A DNA stretch of 16,754 nt from DATLAN01 sp035527455 (GTDB taxonomy: Bacteria; Planctomycetota; Planctomycetia; Pirellulales; Thermoguttaceae), in the NCBI GenBank assembly GCA_035527455.1, contig DATLAN010000128.1:1-16754 (forward strand). The letters are read 5' to 3'. The notes beneath the pieces are model-generated. The model worked only from the letters and a program-made list of their open reading frames with translations, was not told the DNA's origin and ran no database searches. The position numbers and the translations under genes are program-made. This document shows, piece by piece, positions 1 through 7,579 of the stretch; the first letter of the stretch is position 1, and each line of letters starts with the position of its first letter.

Positions 1-24
1 CGTTGCCCCGGGCTGCCACATTTT

Positions 25-37
25 GCCCCTTCGGGGC
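25..37. repeat. Small GC hairpin beyond the sulfatase stop
   Basis: The sequence GCCCCTTCGGGGC can fold into a 5-bp stem with a three-base loop. It lies 24 bases past the sulfatase stop codon, so it could contribute to termination. On the sulfatase strand it is followed by an A-run rather than a T-run, so it is not a classical intrinsic terminator. A very similar hairpin built on CCCCGAAGGGG lies at 16702-16718, at the other end of the window. It is therefore more likely one copy of a dispersed repeat. Confidence 0.4.
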
Positions 38-60
38 TGAAAGAGCAGCTGCCACCGCCT

Positions 61-1491
61 TCAGTTCGAGTTGCCTTCGACGGCGTCGAGCATCGACCGT
101 GCCGTCTGGTCCTCGTGCTCGGTGGCAAACGCGCGCAAGTATCCGCGATGCTTTAGCAGCACCTCGCGCAACGCCGGGTCGTCGGCCCGGTTGACCGTTT
201 CCAGCGGATCTTCTTCCATGTCGACCAGCGACTCGCGCCGCTGACCTTCGCTGTAAAGGCAGTACTTGTACCGCTTGCTGCGGACCATGCGACCATGGGG
301 CTTGATGCTGACGCCGTCCACCGGCGAGCATTGCACCATGTGGTTCTCCACGACGATGTATTCCCGCCGGTCTTCGGGCACTTTGCCTTCGACGATCGGC
401 CGCAGACTCCGGCCGGGAAAATCGTCGGGAACGGTGATGCCCGCGAAATCGAGCAGGGTCGGCCCGATGTCGATCGCGGTGCTCACCAGGTGGTCGCACG
501 TCCGGCCACGCATCCCGGTTCCCGGCGGGCGGACGATCAACGGCACCCGCGCCGATTCGTCGTAGAACACGGTCTTCTGGTTCCACTTGTGGGCGCCGTG
601 GCAATCGCCGTGGTCGCTGGTGAACACCACGGCGGTGTTCTCATCCAAGCCGGCCTCTTCGAGCGTGTCCAGGAGCCTGCCCACGTGGGCGTCGACCCGT
701 TCGATCAATCGATAGTATCCCCAAACGAGCCTTCGCCAATCGGCCTCGGTATAGTTGCCGACGGGAAAAGTCGAAGTCGCCTGGTACGAGCGCCGCATGA
801 AGGCCATCACGTCGGTTTCGTTCTTCGGCGGCTGGTGATTGGTGGGCAGCGGCGGCAGTTGCTCCAGCGGCGGCACTTCGAGCGGACCGCTGCCCATCGC
901 CTGAAACCGCGACCACTCGCACACGTTGTGCGGATTCATGAACGAGGCCACCACCATCAGCGGCTTGTCGCGCGGCTCTTTGAGAAACGCCACGATGCGG
1001 TCGGTGTTGTAGAGGCAGTCACGCTCGCTGACCGTCTCGAAACCGCTTTCTGCCGGGTCCGCAAGCCGGTAGGGCGTGTGCCACTTGCCGAAGTAGGCCG
1101 TGTCGTAGCCCGCCTCGCGGAAATAGGTCCCCAGACAAGGCATCTGCTGATAGCCGCCGTTGACGCTCTTGCCGTTGGTGATTACGCCGGTCTGGTGCGG
1201 ATAGTGCCCGGAAAAAAGCGCGGTGCGGTACGGCATGCAAAGCGGGTTGGTCGAGTAGGCCCGCTCGAACAGCACGCCGCTATCGGCCAGCCGGTCCATG
1301 CCGGGCGTATGGAGGTATTGCTTGCCGATCCGGCAGCTCATCCCGTCGCCGAACTGCTGGTCGGTGATGATCAGCAGGATATTGGGCCGCTCGGCCCGCT
1401 GGTCGGCCCACGCCCCCGCGGCGGCCGGCCCGGTCAGAACAAGACCCATGATGGATAGCAGAAGAAGACCCGAAACGTTGCGGCGTGTCAT
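61..1491 (-). CDS. Exported type I (S1) sulfatase, Cys-type
   Basis: A 476-residue arylsulfatase-family enzyme that should hydrolyse a sulfate ester outside the cytoplasm. An N-terminal signal peptide has a hydrophobic core at about residues 8-22 and a likely cut after Ala29 (AGAWA|D). The active-site signature is CMPYRTALFSG at 85-95: Cys85 is the residue oxidised to formylglycine and Arg89 follows it. Tyr replaces the commoner Ser in CxPSR, a known variant. Other family residues are present: Asp44 in TDQQ, Lys136 and His138 in GKWH, His188 in NPHN, Asp293/His294 in SDHGD and Lys302. The C-terminal LVDMEEDPLE segment is also typical. I chose ATG 1491 over an in-frame upstream start at 1557 because it has GGAGG eight bases upstream and the signal peptide begins there. 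The substrate cannot be told; planctomycetes carry many such enzymes for sulfated polysaccharides. As a Cys-type enzyme it needs a formylglycine-generating enzyme, and none is evident in the window. Confidence 0.95.
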   Translation of the reverse strand: MTRRNVSGLLLLSIMGLVLTGPAAAGAWADQRAERPNILLIITDQQFGDGMSCRIGKQYLHTPGMDRLADSGVLFERAYSTNPLCMPYRTALFSGHYPHQTGVITNGKSVNGGYQQMPCLGTYFREAGYDTAYFGKWHTPYRLADPAESGFETVSERDCLYNTDRIVAFLKEPRDKPLMVVASFMNPHNVCEWSRFQAMGSGPLEVPPLEQLPPLPTNHQPPKNETDVMAFMRRSYQATSTFPVGNYTEADWRRLVWGYYRLIERVDAHVGRLLDTLEEAGLDENTAVVFTSDHGDCHGAHKWNQKTVFYDESARVPLIVRPPGTGMRGRTCDHLVSTAIDIGPTLLDFAGITVPDDFPGRSLRPIVEGKVPEDRREYIVVENHMVQCSPVDGVSIKPHGRMVRSKRYKYCLYSEGQRRESLVDMEEDPLETVNRADDPALREVLLKHRGYLRAFATEHEDQTARSMLDAVEGNSN

Positions 1492-1540
1492 GAGCGGAGC
1501 CTCCAAAACGATGCGGCGTGAGGGAAATCCAACGGAACGT

Positions 1541-1557
1541 GTGCCGTCCGACGGCAC
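1541..1557. promoter_or_regulatory. Perfect 17-base palindrome at the predicted sulfatase transcript start
   Basis: GTGCCGTCCGACGGCAC has two 8-base arms and a single central base. It lies 50 bases upstream of the sulfatase ATG. The predicted transcription start from the promoter at 1564-1592 falls at about 1557, so the palindrome would occupy +1 to +17. It could be a repressor operator, or a 5'-terminal hairpin on the mRNA. The sequence shows the symmetry; the role is inference. Confidence 0.5.
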
Positions 1558-1563
1558 GCAGAT

Positions 1564-1592
1564 AGTTTAGCCCCCGCCGGCGAGCATGGCAA
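1564..1592 (-). promoter_or_regulatory. Sigma-70-like promoter of the sulfatase gene
   Basis: On the minus strand, TTGCCA (1592-1587, five of six to TTGACA) is separated by 17 bases from TAAACT (1569-1564, four of six to TATAAT). The spacing is optimal and it reads into the sulfatase gene, with a predicted leader of about 65 bases. This is a consensus match only. Confidence 0.45.
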
Positions 1593-1804
1593 GCGCCTGT
1601 CAGGTGGCGTGCAAGGCGGCGCATGGACTTCAGGGCGAAGCCACGCGATTCGCGGCCGACGGCTACCGGAATCCGCCCCGCTTCTCGCCCCGTGCGCGAA
1701 CGCTGGTCAGCCGGCACGAGTTCGACGACGGCCGCGGCGGGGGAGGTCGGTCTTCGTCAAACGCCAGTGCATGCACTCCCGCGAGATGCGATGTCCCGAC
1801 GTCG

Positions 1805-3094
1805 TTAGGTGTATTCCCACCAACCCGAGTGCGGAGCGACCTTCTCCGGTTCGACCTGGCGGACGGGGATTCCGCGCTCGTCGATCGAATACACCTGGTC
1901 GAACACGTGCCGGTTGCCCCGCAGTTCCAGGTAGTCGGTGTGAAAGAGGTTCCAGCAGCAATAGCAGAAGGTTTCCTTCAGCTCGGGCCGCTTCTCGATC
2001 AGGCGGGGATTCAACACGAACCGGCGGATCTCCTGGTAGGCCGGCGAGTTCCACACCTCTCGCACGCTCGTCTCGAACACGTTTCCCAGCGTACGGGCCT
2101 GGACGCCTTCGGCGTACTGCTCGCCGTATCGGTAATTGCAGCAGGGCAACACGTCGCCGTTGCACTTGATCAGCATGGCCGCGTACGGCCAGATGCAGCG
2201 CGGCAGGTACCACCTTCGCTTCTTGGGCCCGAATACGCGATAGTTTCCCGGGTCGCCGTCGATCCAGTTGCCCAGGTTGCCCCAGAACGACGTGAACACG
2301 TTCGCCCCGAGTTTCTCGAACAACACTCGGGCAGGCTGGAGTTCGTGGACGTTGTGCTGGTACTTGATGTACTGGACCTCGACGACGGGGAACGGCCGGC
2401 CGGCCTTCTTCTTGGCGGCGGTGAGCCGTTTGAGATTCGACATCACCAACTCGATCTGTCCGCCGACGCGCGTCCGCTGATAGATCTCCTGCCTCAGCCC
2501 GTCGATGCAGATCCGCAGGTGCGTCACGCCGCTGGCGACCAGCCCCTCGATCTGCTCGTCGGAGAGCCGATAGCTGAAGTTGGAACTGCACTGGATGCAG
2601 AGCCCGGCGTCGGCCGCGTAGCGGCACATCTCGACATAGTCGGGGTGCAACAACGGGTCGCCCAGGTAATACACGTTGGCCACACTCGAGCGGCCCCGGA
2701 CCTGGTCGATGATCTCCCGGAACTTCTCCAGCGGCATGTCCTGGCGCTTGCTGAAGCGCTGTTGGGCGAGGACCGGGTTGCCGTTGGCATGGGCGTGCAC
2801 GCAGACCGTGCATTTCAGGTTGCAGCGAGGCGTGATGTCGATCTTCATCGCCATCGGAAGGCAGAGGAGCTTCTTGCGGCGGAGGAACATCTCGCCGCCG
2901 GCCAGCACCGTGTTGACGAACTTCCTGAAAGTCAGTTTGTGTGCGTACCAGCCTTTGCGATGCCAGGTCAACCGGGCGATGCCGCGTACGGAAGCGGCCG
3001 ACCGCGGAGGTCCCTCCGCGATCAACGAGGCCCCCTTCTTTTGCGGACGCGGCGGCAGTTTGCGTTGATCGCCCCGTTTGTCCTGATCACTCAT
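1805..3094 (-). CDS. Radical SAM protein with SPASM domain
   Basis: A 429-residue cytoplasmic radical SAM enzyme. CNLKCTVC at 91-98 gives the CxxxCxxC ligands (Cys91, Cys95, Cys98) of the SAM-cleaving 4Fe-4S cluster. LGDPLLH at 144-150 stands where the family has GGEPLLH, the SAM-binding loop, with Asp for Glu. A C-terminal SPASM region holds Cys300, Cys311, Cys318, Cys319, Cys377, Cys379 and Cys380, ligands for auxiliary clusters. This architecture modifies peptides, proteins or small molecules; the substrate cannot be read from the sequence. The basic, Lys/Arg-rich first 40 residues look poorly structured. I chose ATG 3094; a TTG at 3127 in the same frame would add 11 residues. Neither has a strong ribosome-binding site (GAGG lies 13-16 bases before the ATG). 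It sits upstream of the sulfatase on the same strand, but the 313-base gap holds a separate promoter. A role as sulfatase maturase is considered under findings. Confidence 0.9.
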   Translation of the reverse strand: MSDQDKRGDQRKLPPRPQKKGASLIAEGPPRSAASVRGIARLTWHRKGWYAHKLTFRKFVNTVLAGGEMFLRRKKLLCLPMAMKIDITPRCNLKCTVCVHAHANGNPVLAQQRFSKRQDMPLEKFREIIDQVRGRSSVANVYYLGDPLLHPDYVEMCRYAADAGLCIQCSSNFSYRLSDEQIEGLVASGVTHLRICIDGLRQEIYQRTRVGGQIELVMSNLKRLTAAKKKAGRPFPVVEVQYIKYQHNVHELQPARVLFEKLGANVFTSFWGNLGNWIDGDPGNYRVFGPKKRRWYLPRCIWPYAAMLIKCNGDVLPCCNYRYGEQYAEGVQARTLGNVFETSVREVWNSPAYQEIRRFVLNPRLIEKRPELKETFCYCCWNLFHTDYLELRGNRHVFDQVYSIDERGIPVRQVEPEKVAPHSGWWEYT

Positions 3095-3428
3095 CGACCC
3101 GCCATACCTCGGAGCGCTCTCTGACAACTCGGACTGCCTCGGGCAACACGTGCTCAGTACCGAACCAAAGGCAGAACCACGGCATAGCCATTCCTAAGAT
3201 CTATTCTACATAGAACGACCCTCGAGTCATAGTATTTAGGAGGATAGTGAAGGAAAAAGCTTGCAGGAATAACCCTCCTTACCGGAAAATCCTCACCTTG
3301 AGGATGCTCGACGAGATGATTCAAGGAAAAACGCCCACGAAGGAGGCCGGCGTCATGCGACAGTCGGGACCGGACGAACGCCGACCAGCACATGGAACCG
3401 TTGGCAGAACCCCCTTTAGGGGTGGCGC
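3095..3428. other. AT-richer spacer without a supported gene
   Basis: This 334-base gap lies between the radical SAM start and the TPR protein stop. It is clearly less GC-rich than its flanks at 3180-3320. It holds a promoter match (3203-3230). A small imperfect hairpin, ACCCC/GGGGT, at about 3411-3425 lies just beyond the TPR stop codon and could aid termination, but no T-run follows it. Two short frames are open: plus 3247-3435 from GTG, and minus 3154-3432 from TTG. The first has AGGAGG at 3238-3243, only three bases before its GTG, which is too close to function well. Both run into the TPR gene, so I do not call either. Confidence 0.5.
3203..3230 (-). promoter_or_regulatory. Promoter candidate for the radical SAM gene
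   Basis: On the minus strand, ATGACT (3230-3225, four of six to TTGACA) and TAGAAT (3208-3203, five of six to TATAAT) are 16 bases apart. They lie in the locally AT-richer part of the spacer. A transcript would have a leader of about 100 bases before ATG 3094. Confidence 0.4.
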
Positions 3429-4658
3429 TCAATAGACCCGTCGTGGCGGTTGAGCTACGCGATCGGGAATGTCCGCGGCCGGCAGTGGCGCGTCTTGAAT
3501 CGGCTGCCGCCGATCCGTCTCCATCGGGGGAAACGAAGCCCTTGGCGGCAGCGGAGCCGACTGCGGGTCGGATACGTTTCGGCCGGTCACCGGCGGAAGG
3601 CGTTGGGGTATGGTGGCATCAGGCGCGTAGGCGCCCGTGCTGGGGGCCAGGGGATGCACTTCCGGCGGCAAGCCGGGTGGCTCGAAGCGCGGACGAGGCG
3701 GTACGGGAGGCAACTGACGAACCTGCGGACGCTGGCCGCTATCTGTCGGGGTTTGGACGTGGGTCGGGTTGAATGACCGTGCCGGAAGATGGCCCAGCCG
3801 TGGCTCCGCTTCCCGTACGTCGATAGGCCGTTCGGCGGACATTCTGGCGGCGGCCAAGCGCTGGAGGGCCTGTCCGGCCTGGATCAGGGAGGCGTCCTTC
3901 TGCAGGGCCATCATGAAATGCTGCGCAGCCGCATCCGATTCCCCCCGCTTCTCCAACAGGTATCCCAGGTTGTAATACGCCACCGCTTCGGGATGTACCA
4001 ACTGAAGGTGCCCGAACGCATCCTGAACTTGGCCCATTTCGACCAGCACGGTGGCCATGTTGTTGCGATACTTGGGGTTGTTCGGCTCCAATTGGATCGC
4101 CCGGCCGATCATCGCTACGGAGCGATCGAGCATCCGTCGTCGGGCGTAGAACAGTGCCAGATTGTTATAGACGGAAGGTTCCTGGGGATGGACCGCGGCG
4201 GCACGCTGGTAGAATTTGACGGCCTCTTCCGGCTGTCCCAAGAAGTCCTTCAAGCGAGCGTAACCCAGCAGGGCGCCCAGATAATCCGGCGTGGTGCTCA
4301 GCGCCTTCTCGTACTGCTCGGCCGCTTCTTTGAGCTTGCCCGACCCTTCATACAAATGGGCCACTCGGACGTACAGTTCGGCACTCGGCGCGGCCTTGGT
4401 TCTCAGGGCGACGGGATCATCGGCCGGTGTGATGGGCGCCTTCGGGGCCACCGTGTCGGCCAGCTTGCCCATTCCCTTCTGGAAGGTCGAGCCGATCGAT
4501 TCCAGCATCGAGGGTCGACGATCGGACGCCGCCGGGGGCGCGGTTCGGTTCCAAGAGGGCTCGGTATCGGCTGCGGCCGGCGCACCGACCCCTGCGATGC
4601 AGAGGGCAACGCAAATCGTCACTGCCGAGATCGTCGAGTTCAGCAAGTCCTTTGCCAC
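3429..4658 (-). CDS. Exported TPR-repeat protein, TadD-like, with Pro-rich tail
   Basis: A 409-residue protein with an N-terminal signal sequence (hydrophobic core at about 9-26, likely cut after Ala30 in PAAA|DTE). Residues 93-270 form about five tetratricopeptide repeats, with typical spacing of Tyr/Ala/Gly/Pro positions (for example AAEQYEKALSTTPDY, then AVKFYQRAAAVHPQEP, then SVAMIGRAIQLEPNN). The last 110 residues are Pro/Arg-rich and probably unstructured. TPR domains are protein-binding scaffolds. In Tad pilus loci a TPR lipoprotein (TadD) supports assembly at the outer membrane. No lipobox is visible here, so the protein may be soluble in the periplasm. The start is GTG 4658, with GGAGG seven bases upstream. 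It follows the other Tad genes on the same strand after a 245-base gap, so it may have its own promoter. TPR domain: very likely. Tad role: inference from context. Confidence 0.85.
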   Translation of the reverse strand: MAKDLLNSTISAVTICVALCIAGVGAPAAADTEPSWNRTAPPAASDRRPSMLESIGSTFQKGMGKLADTVAPKAPITPADDPVALRTKAAPSAELYVRVAHLYEGSGKLKEAAEQYEKALSTTPDYLGALLGYARLKDFLGQPEEAVKFYQRAAAVHPQEPSVYNNLALFYARRRMLDRSVAMIGRAIQLEPNNPKYRNNMATVLVEMGQVQDAFGHLQLVHPEAVAYYNLGYLLEKRGESDAAAQHFMMALQKDASLIQAGQALQRLAAARMSAERPIDVREAEPRLGHLPARSFNPTHVQTPTDSGQRPQVRQLPPVPPRPRFEPPGLPPEVHPLAPSTGAYAPDATIPQRLPPVTGRNVSDPQSAPLPPRASFPPMETDRRQPIQDAPLPAADIPDRVAQPPRRVY

Positions 4659-4903
4659 GAGATACCTCCGTGTTCCGAATCCGCTTCAGACGACCAGATC
4701 CCGAACATGGATCGCCCTGGCGCGCATCCATCCCTCGCAGCCCCGATCCGGCGACTTCAATCTACTGATCGACCAGCGGTCACCGTGTCCTATAACCGAT
4801 TCGGGAAATCAGGAGGGATTTAACGATTTCGGCGATTGTGCCGGTTAAGGCGGCGCAATCTAGGGAGGGCGGGGTATCTGGCCTGGCGTTGGTGGCTTGC
4901 GAC

Positions 4904-5455
4904 TCAGCTCCCACCTTCTCCGCCGCCGGCGCCCGGAAGACGCGGCTCGGGGATCGAACTCTCGAACTTGCGCCCGATGACGTCGACCCGTGAGGCCGGC
5001 CATCCTCGCGCCGAAATATCCGTCGTCAGCACAGGCGGCACACCGCCGTCCGGCGCGATATTCACCGCGTACGCTTGGATGTTCAACACGCGGGCGGCCG
5101 TGATGTCGGCGTCGAGGGCCTTATGCACGTAGATGGTACGATGCTGCTGGGGGGCCTCGGTCAGGATCGAACGGACCTTCAGTCGGCCGGCCTCCGTCAA
5201 TTCGGCCTTCTCATCGAAGAAATGGTAATCGCCGAGCATGTTTTGGCGTCGCCAGCCGTTGTCTGCCATGATGGCAAAGGGAACGTGGGCGTCGTAACGG
5301 TCGGCAGAAACGAACGGCTCCGGCCAGCAGTTGCGGCGCTTGGTATCGCGGGCCACACTGTGCAGGAATTTGACAACCCAGTCTGCCTCGGCCGGTACGG
5401 CATAAGACAGACTGATCAGCGAGAACAAGACGATGGAAACGAACCGGGCCTTCAT
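4904..5455 (-). CDS. Exported protein of unknown function in the Tad locus
   Basis: A 183-residue protein that I cannot assign to a named family with confidence. The first 24 residues form a signal peptide (hydrophobic at 6-20, likely cut after Ala24 in AEA|DW). Residues 83-130 (KAELTEAGRLKVRSILTEAP, then a short beta-like TIYV, then TAARVLNIQAY) recall the L..G...V..I......I.V......R...V pattern of OmpA-like peptidoglycan-binding domains. However, the usual Gly-His/Asp core is not there, so this is only a weak resemblance. The tail ends in a Gly/Glu-rich stretch. The start is ATG 5455, supported by GGAGG upstream (positions 5463-5467). It lies 162 bases beyond the TadC-like gene on the same strand, so a periplasmic role in the pilus is plausible but not shown. 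Confidence 0.75.
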   Translation of the reverse strand: MKARFVSIVLFSLISLSYAVPAEADWVVKFLHSVARDTKRRNCWPEPFVSADRYDAHVPFAIMADNGWRRQNMLGDYHFFDEKAELTEAGRLKVRSILTEAPQQHRTIYVHKALDADITAARVLNIQAYAVNIAPDGGVPPVLTTDISARGWPASRVDVIGRKFESSIPEPRLPGAGGGEGGS

Positions 5456-5617
5456 TATGGGTCCCTCCTGCCGAACGAGTATCCCCTCCTTCGTGGTGTT
5501 CGCAAGCCGGCAACATCGCGCGATGCGGCCAGAATACACCAAGTTCCTTATCGGCAGTTGGAAGCCTCGTTCTGCGGCAAGTTCGCACGCCGCGGGCCGA
5601 TTCGGTCAACCGGACTA

Positions 5618-6595
5618 CTAGCCACCCATCATGGGGAACATTTGCCGGGACATGGTGATTGCGGCCGGACCGACCAGCACGACGAAGATGCCGGGAAAGA
5701 TGAACAGCACCAGGGGGAAGATGAGTTTGACGGCCGTCTTGGCCGCCTTCTCCTCGGCCATTTGTCGCCGCCGGGTCCGCATCGAGTCGCTTTGCACCCT
5801 CAGCGCGTGGGCGACGCTGGAACCGAACTTGTCGGCCTGGATCAGCACGGCCACCAGGCTTCGCATGTCGGATATCCCGGTCCGCACTCCCAGTTCGTGG
5901 AGCACTTCGGCCTTGGGCCGACCCATCTGGAGTTGGAAGTTGGCCAGGGCGATTTCTTCGGTCAGCACCCGATAGGTCTTCTTCATCTCGTCGCAGACCT
6001 TGCGCATCGCCTGGTCCAGCGCCAATCCGGCTTCCACGCAAACGACCATCAGGTCCAAGGCGTCGGGCAGCGCGAGAAAAATCTGTTGCTTGCGATTCCT
6101 GCCGATCAGCGCGACCGCGATGTCGGGCAGGTAGAACATGAATCCGGCGATGACGATGCAACTGACGAGGCTGTTTTGAGAGAATCCCTTGATCAGCAGC
6201 ACGGTTCCGCCGCCGAGGAACAGTCCCGCCATCAGCCCGGCGAATTTCAGTCCCAGGAAGATGCTTCCGGCCGCTTCGTGCCGGAAGCCGGCGACGGCGA
6301 GCTTCGTTTTCAACAGGCCGAGTTCCATCTCGCTCTTCGGCTGTAGTCTCGCCAGAGCGGGTGTGGCTCTTTCGAGCACCTTGGTGACCGTGTCGGCCTT
6401 CTTCATGGCGCCTTCATCCGGTCCGCGTCGGGCGCGGGGATTCTTCAACTCGTCGAGTCGTTCGACCGCGCGCGACTTCCCGGCGGCGGCCATCTCCAGC
6501 GCCCACCATGCCAGGGCGGCGACCCCCAGAAAGAGCGCCAGCGGGACGATCGTTTCCACCCGAAATAGCTCGTCTGCGAAGATCACGGTATGCAC
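5618..6595 (-). CDS. tadC: TadC-like type II secretion F-family platform protein
   Basis: A 325-residue inner-membrane protein of the GspF/TadC family. It should pair with the TadB-like protein to form the platform on which the CpaF ATPase acts in Tad/Flp pilus assembly. Membrane segments are visible at about 14-33, 111-134, 142-164 and 290-312. The F-family domain runs over about 176-302, starting with LPDALDLMVVCVEAGLALDQ, the characteristic LPDALdlm...EAGl.ld.A signature. The start is GTG 6595, which directly follows the TAG stop of the upstream gene with no intervening base. There is no clear ribosome-binding site, so translation is probably coupled. A second GTG at residue 4 is an alternative. 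The B/C label rests on order and length rather than on a profile search. Confidence 0.88.
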   Translation of the reverse strand: MHTVIFADELFRVETIVPLALFLGVAALAWWALEMAAAGKSRAVERLDELKNPRARRGPDEGAMKKADTVTKVLERATPALARLQPKSEMELGLLKTKLAVAGFRHEAAGSIFLGLKFAGLMAGLFLGGGTVLLIKGFSQNSLVSCIVIAGFMFYLPDIAVALIGRNRKQQIFLALPDALDLMVVCVEAGLALDQAMRKVCDEMKKTYRVLTEEIALANFQLQMGRPKAEVLHELGVRTGISDMRSLVAVLIQADKFGSSVAHALRVQSDSMRTRRRQMAEEKAAKTAVKLIFPLVLFIFPGIFVVLVGPAAITMSRQMFPMMGG

Positions 6596-7567
6596 CTACA
6601 CTTTGATGTTTACGATCTTCCGGATCACCAGCGCCCCGATGACTTGCATGATGATGGCCACGGTCAACATCTTCTTGCCCATCGGATCGGTGAAGAGCAT
6701 CATGATGTAATCGCGGTTGAGTTGGTAAACGGCCATGAACAGCACGAAGGGCAGGGCCAGGAGGACGACCCCGGAGAGGCGGCCCTCGCCGGTCAGCGCT
6801 TGGACCTGTCCCCAGATGCGGAAGCGTTCGCGGATCAGGTCTCCGATCTTGTCGAGGATCTCGGCCAGATCGCCGCCGGTCTGGCGTTGCAGGATGACGG
6901 CGGTGGAGAAGAACTTCAGGTCGAGGTTCGGGACCCGGTCGGTCAACGATTCGAGGGTTTCGTCCAGGGGGATACCCAGGTTCTGCTCCTCGAACACCCG
7001 GCCGAACTCCTTTGCGATCGGGGGTCCCATTTCCCCGGCCACCATGTGGAATCCGAAGCCGAGACTTTGACCCGCCCGGAGCGATCGGGAGAGCATTTCC
7101 AGGGCGTCGGGCAGTTGGGCGGCGAAGGCCTTCAGACGTCGTCGTCGCCGGAAGACCACCCAGAAAATCGGCACGCCGGCCATGAACAGCCCGACCACCG
7201 GCATCAAGGCCGGGTGGATTCCGATGGCGACTCCCATCACGATTCCCGCCAGGGCCAGGACCGCCGAAACGCCCATCAGCTTGCCGACCGTCAACGAGGT
7301 GTCGGCCTGCTCGAACAACAGGTTGGGGTTGCCGAACTTCTCGAAGAACGTCTCGAAGAACCCCGGCATCTTGTCGAGCGGCTGGGCCAGGACGCTGCTT
7401 CCTTTCATCAGGCCTTCCTTGGCGGCCAGGGGTGTATTCGCACCAGTGAGCAGATCCAACCGATCTTCCACCTTGCTGGCCGGCTTGTTGCGCAACGACA
7501 ACACCGCGCCACCCACCAAGGCGGCCACTCCGAAGAACGCGGCGACGGCAATCACGATCGGGCTCAT
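6596..7567 (-). CDS. tadB: TadB-like type II secretion F-family platform protein
   Basis: A 323-residue inner-membrane protein of the TadB family, the first of two platform components in Tad systems. Membrane segments lie at about 3-24, 98-116, 119-139, 266-283 and 300-316. The cytoplasmic F-family domain (about 152-278) opens with LPDALEMLSRSLRAGQSLGF. It contains the diagnostic ILQRQTGGDLAEILDKI at 225-241, a hallmark of TadB proteins. The start is ATG 7567 with GGGGGA about eight bases upstream. Only 12 bases separate it from the CpaF stop, and its own stop abuts the TadC start, so the three genes are one transcription unit. Confidence 0.93.
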   Translation of the reverse strand: MSPIVIAVAAFFGVAALVGGAVLSLRNKPASKVEDRLDLLTGANTPLAAKEGLMKGSSVLAQPLDKMPGFFETFFEKFGNPNLLFEQADTSLTVGKLMGVSAVLALAGIVMGVAIGIHPALMPVVGLFMAGVPIFWVVFRRRRRLKAFAAQLPDALEMLSRSLRAGQSLGFGFHMVAGEMGPPIAKEFGRVFEEQNLGIPLDETLESLTDRVPNLDLKFFSTAVILQRQTGGDLAEILDKIGDLIRERFRIWGQVQALTGEGRLSGVVLLALPFVLFMAVYQLNRDYIMMLFTDPMGKKMLTVAIIMQVIGALVIRKIVNIKV

Positions 7568-7579
7568 GGGCTTTTCCCC

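Larger units (their letters stand above)
1492..1804. other. Spacer upstream of the sulfatase
   Basis: This 313-base spacer lies between the sulfatase start and the radical SAM stop codon, both on the minus strand. It carries the sulfatase ribosome-binding site, a perfect 17-base palindrome and a good promoter match, listed separately. I see no credible gene in 1600-1804. The open frames there have no start site or recognisable protein sequence. Confidence 0.6.

Noticed and set aside
295..1458. Long plus-strand open frame opposite the sulfatase gene
   Set aside because: It is the antisense shadow of a clear sulfatase; low-complexity His/Arg/Gly-rich translation with no domain and no ribosome-binding site.
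1492..1557. 22-residue N-terminal extension of the sulfatase
   Set aside because: It would begin at the palindrome and place the signal peptide internally; GGAGG is positioned for ATG 1491.
1586..3124. 512-residue plus-strand open frame opposite the radical SAM gene
   Set aside because: Overlaps the whole radical SAM gene in antisense; the minus strand has all the cysteine motifs, the plus strand has none.
3247..3435. Small plus-strand gene of 62 codons
   Set aside because: The GTG start is only three bases past AGGAGG, the frame runs into the TPR gene, and the product has no recognisable features; it lacks the hydrophobic helix of a Flp pilin.
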